Shown here in pieces: positions 14,657 through 16,372 of a stretch of DNA of 16,372 nucleotides (positions within the stretch are counted from its first letter, which is position 1; the number at the start of each line of letters is the position of its first letter). Below the pieces are notes generated by a model. The model saw nothing but the letters and a program-made list of their open reading frames with translations, was not told where the DNA came from and did not search any database. The position numbers were made by a program, and so were the translations under genes. This DNA comes from Oscillospiraceae bacterium UBA6370 (GTDB lineage Bacteria > Bacillota > Clostridia > Oscillospirales > Oscillospiraceae): the NCBI GenBank assembly GCA_002437735.1, contig DJRC01000084.1:5812-22183 (forward strand), written 5' to 3'.

Positions 14657-15702
14657 AAATACTGGCTTTTGAATCCTCCTGCGACGAGACCGCGGTGGCG
14701 GTCGTCGAGGACGGGCGGCGCGTGCTCTCCGACGCCATCGCGTCGCAGGCGGATATGCACGCGCTCTACGGCGGCGTGGTGCCGGAGATCGCCTCGCGCA
14801 AGCACGTCGAGGCCATCGCCGCGCTGACGGACAAGGCGCTCGCGGACGCGGGCGTGACGAAGCGGGACATCGACGCGGTGGCGGTCACCTACGCGCCGGG
14901 CCTGATCGGCGCGGTGTTGGTGGGGCTGAGCTTCGCCAAGTCCGTCGCCTACGCGCTGGGCGTGCCGCTCATTCCTGTGCATCATATCCGCGGTCACATC
15001 GCTGCGAATTATCTGGCGTTCCCGGAGCTAGAGCCGCCGTTCATGGCACTGTGTATGTCCGGCGGCAACACGCTGCTCGTGGACGTGCGGGACTACACCG
15101 ACCTTGTTCTCATCGGCGCGACGCGCGACGACGCGGCGGGCGAATGCTTCGACAAGGCTGCGCGCGTGCTCGGGATGCCCTATCCCGGCGGCAAGCCGAT
15201 GGACGAGCTGGCGCAGCAGAGTGCGGGCGGGGTGTACGACCTGCCGCGCGCGAGCATCGAGGGACACCCGCTCGACATGAGTTTTTCCGGCCTCAAGACG
15301 GCGGTGGTCAATCTTGCCCACAACGCCGAGCAGAAGGGTGAGCCGCTCGACCGCGCGGCGCTCGCGCGGGACTTTACCTGCGCGGTGTCCGATGAGCTGG
15401 TGCCGCGCGCCATGCTGGCCGTGCGCACGTGCGGACGCAAAACGCTGGTCGCCGCCGGCGGCGTGGCCGCGAACACCATCCTCCGCGCCGACCTGATGGC
15501 GGCATGTGCGCACGAGGGCGTGAAGCTGTACCTCCCGCCGCTCCGGCTGTGCGGCGATAACGGTGCGATGATCGGCGCACAGGGCTACTATGAGTATTTG
15601 GCCGGCGCTCGCGCGGACCTGTCGCTCAACGCCTACGCCACCCGCGACATCGACGATGCGGTGGTCGCCTACCGTGCACAGGTGCGCGACATATTCGCTT
15701 GA
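14653..15702 (+). CDS. tsaD: tRNA N6-adenosine threonylcarbamoyltransferase
   Basis: This 349-residue ASKHA-fold enzyme transfers the threonylcarbamoyl group from threonylcarbamoyl-AMP to A37 of ANN-decoding tRNAs. It works in complex with TsaB and TsaE, which are not in this window. Motifs: an opening ILAFESSCDETAVAVV, metal ligands H111 and H115 in HHIRGH, SGGNT (136-140), SFSGLKTAV, AAGGVAANTILR, and the late metal ligand D302 in CGDNGAMIG. Length is typical. The ATG overlaps the rimI stop (ATGA) and has GGGGAGG just upstream at 14639-14645. This is the last gene of the polA-rimI-tsaD operon and is followed by an intrinsic terminator. Confidence 0.97.
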   Translation: MKILAFESSCDETAVAVVEDGRRVLSDAIASQADMHALYGGVVPEIASRKHVEAIAALTDKALADAGVTKRDIDAVAVTYAPGLIGAVLVGLSFAKSVAYALGVPLIPVHHIRGHIAANYLAFPELEPPFMALCMSGGNTLLVDVRDYTDLVLIGATRDDAAGECFDKAARVLGMPYPGGKPMDELAQQSAGGVYDLPRASIEGHPLDMSFSGLKTAVVNLAHNAEQKGEPLDRAALARDFTCAVSDELVPRAMLAVRTCGRKTLVAAGGVAANTILRADLMAACAHEGVKLYLPPLRLCGDNGAMIGAQGYYEYLAGARADLSLNAYATRDIDDAVVAYRAQVRDIFA

Positions 15703-15710
15703 GATGAATA

Positions 15711-15749
15711 AAAGCCGCAGACCTGTCAAGGCCTGCGGCTTTCCTTTTT
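15711..15749 (+). terminator. Intrinsic terminator of the polA-rimI-tsaD operon
   Basis: AAAGCCGCAG pairs with CTGCGGCTTT, with an inner CCT/AGG helix after one A-C mismatch and a GTCA loop. CCTTTTT follows. It begins eight bases after the tsaD stop. Confidence 0.9.
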
Positions 15750-15944
15750 GACGGAGCAAAATGAAATCCTGCAAAATAAAGGCATTATGGAAACAAACGG
15801 ACGTTATTTGCAAATGAGAGAAGAAATATCATGCGTTATGTCAAATGGGTCATGTACCGGAGAGGAACGGGACATTTGACGCTGCGACTGTGCAGAATGT
15901 CTGAGAATCTTAGAAAACATAAGAAATCTAAGACACTCTAAGTC

Positions 15945-15974
15945 TGGGGATAAGTCTGTGGAAACTGTGGATAA
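15945..15974 (-). promoter_or_regulatory. Cluster of DnaA-box-like sites
   Basis: Read on the minus strand, the sites are TTATCCACA (15966-15974, an exact DnaA-box consensus), GTTTCCACA (15957-15965, two mismatches, directly abutting) and TTATCCCCA (15945-15953, one mismatch, three bases further). All have the same orientation. A lone 9-mer could be chance, but three in 30 bases, in a gene-free AT-rich stretch, suggests real DnaA binding. Confidence 0.6.
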
Positions 15975-16282
15975 CTATTTGTAGAAAAGCATTATTGAAA
16001 AACTTATGTGAACTTGTCGAACAATCGCGCGAGAGCAGAGAGCGTGCCGGAAAAAGTCGGGAAAAGGAAGGCAAAGTACAGGTTTTCTCGATTTTTGACG
16101 AAGCGCGTCGGGCGACGTTTTGGGTTGCCAGCGCGGTTTGCGGGGCGCGGCCGCTGCCGGCGGGCCGTCCGAAATGCAAGAGAGCGAGCGCAAATACAAA
16201 TGGTATTATTCACCGAAATGCACATTCAAAAATGAGAAGAAGGCAGGCTGGGAAAAAAGCTCACTTGCAAAGGTAACTTCCG

Positions 16283-16339
16283 GTTTGTAAGATTAAATTC
16301 AGGGAGCGTTCGCGAAATGCGGAAATTAACCTTACAAAC
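16283..16339. repeat. Large inverted repeat
   Basis: GTTTGTAAGATTAA (16283-16296) and TTAACCTTACAAAC (16326-16339) are inverted copies with one mismatch over 14 bases. The 29-base centre holds the palindrome TTCGCGAA (16309-16316), nearly concentric with the arms. There is no T tract, so a terminator is unlikely; an operator or a structured leader is possible. Confidence 0.6.
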
Positions 16340-16372
16340 TTTCGCTGAACCGATAATGTACAATAAGTTGCG

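Larger units (their letters stand above)
15750..16372. other. Long gene-free region with DnaA-box-like sites and dyads
   Basis: About 620 bases hold no convincing gene. Short frames of 60-93 codons exist on both strands (for example 15995-16276) but lack ribosome binding sites and familiar protein content. The first ~280 bases are clearly AT-richer than the surrounding genes. They carry CAAATG-type repeats (15806-15880), TCTAAG-type repeats (15908-15943) and three DnaA-box-like 9-mers (15945-15974). A GC-rich patch lies near 16130-16175. A dyad with 14-base arms occupies 16283-16339. TTGCAA (16265-16270) and TAAGAT (16288-16293), spaced 17, could be a weak plus-strand promoter for a gene beyond the window. 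Confidence 0.6.

Noticed and set aside
15711..15749. Hairpin after tsaD as a structured RNA
   Set aside because: Stem followed by a T tract right after an operon end is fully explained as an intrinsic terminator.
15995..16276. Possible 93-codon gene in the last intergenic region
   Set aside because: No ribosome binding site, a very Arg/Lys/Ser-rich product without domain character, and competing frames of similar length on both strands.
1..16372. Mobile elements, CRISPR arrays, tRNA or rRNA genes
   Set aside because: I saw no transposase or integrase motifs, no regularly spaced repeats and no tRNA-like cloverleaf; gene content is ordinary chromosomal core.

Overview
This is a GC-rich stretch of a bacterial chromosome with Firmicute-type gene content: ClpC, a PhoB/WalR-like two-component pair, a GerMN-domain lipoprotein, a DacF-type D,D-carboxypeptidase, a small 2[4Fe-4S] ferredoxin and an archaeal-type phosphoglycerate mutase. 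AGGAGG-like ribosome binding sites and TTGNNN-N16/17-TANNNT promoters are easy to see. The best guess is a high-GC member of the Clostridia, such as Oscillospiraceae or a relative. That placement is inferred from protein style, not from a marker gene.

Layout. 1-213 is the C-terminal end of a serpin. A shared bidirectional hairpin follows, then two minus-strand genes: a TrmN6-like methyltransferase (249-950) and a 56-residue ferredoxin (1013-1183) with its own promoter. clpC (1368-3845, plus) stands alone. It converges through another hairpin on an apgM-type phosphoglycerate mutase (3888-5123, minus), and a dacF-type PBP5-family carboxypeptidase lies behind that (5294-6658, minus). Diverging from dacF is a tightly packed plus-strand operon: a ComEA-like helix-hairpin-helix protein, an OmpR/PhoB-family response regulator, its histidine kinase, and a lipoprotein with GerMN domains (6776-10168). 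This converges on an MFS transporter (10217-11389, minus). The transporter diverges from a second plus-strand operon, polA-rimI-tsaD (11532-15702), whose members overlap by ATGA. It ends in a clear terminator.

The last ~620 bases (15750-16372) hold no convincing gene. They are AT-richer and contain a cluster of DnaA-box-like 9-mers with one exact consensus site, short TCTAAG repeats, and a large dyad near the window end. This may be a replication-origin or DnaA-regulated region lying upstream of an unseen gene.

The most interesting points are the kinase/regulator/GerMN-lipoprotein set, whose layout resembles actinobacterial MtrA-MtrB-LpqB but with a ComEA-like protein translationally coupled in front, and the DnaA-box-bearing intergenic region. 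The rest looks like ordinary core chromosome. I see no insertion sequence, phage gene, CRISPR array, rRNA or tRNA.
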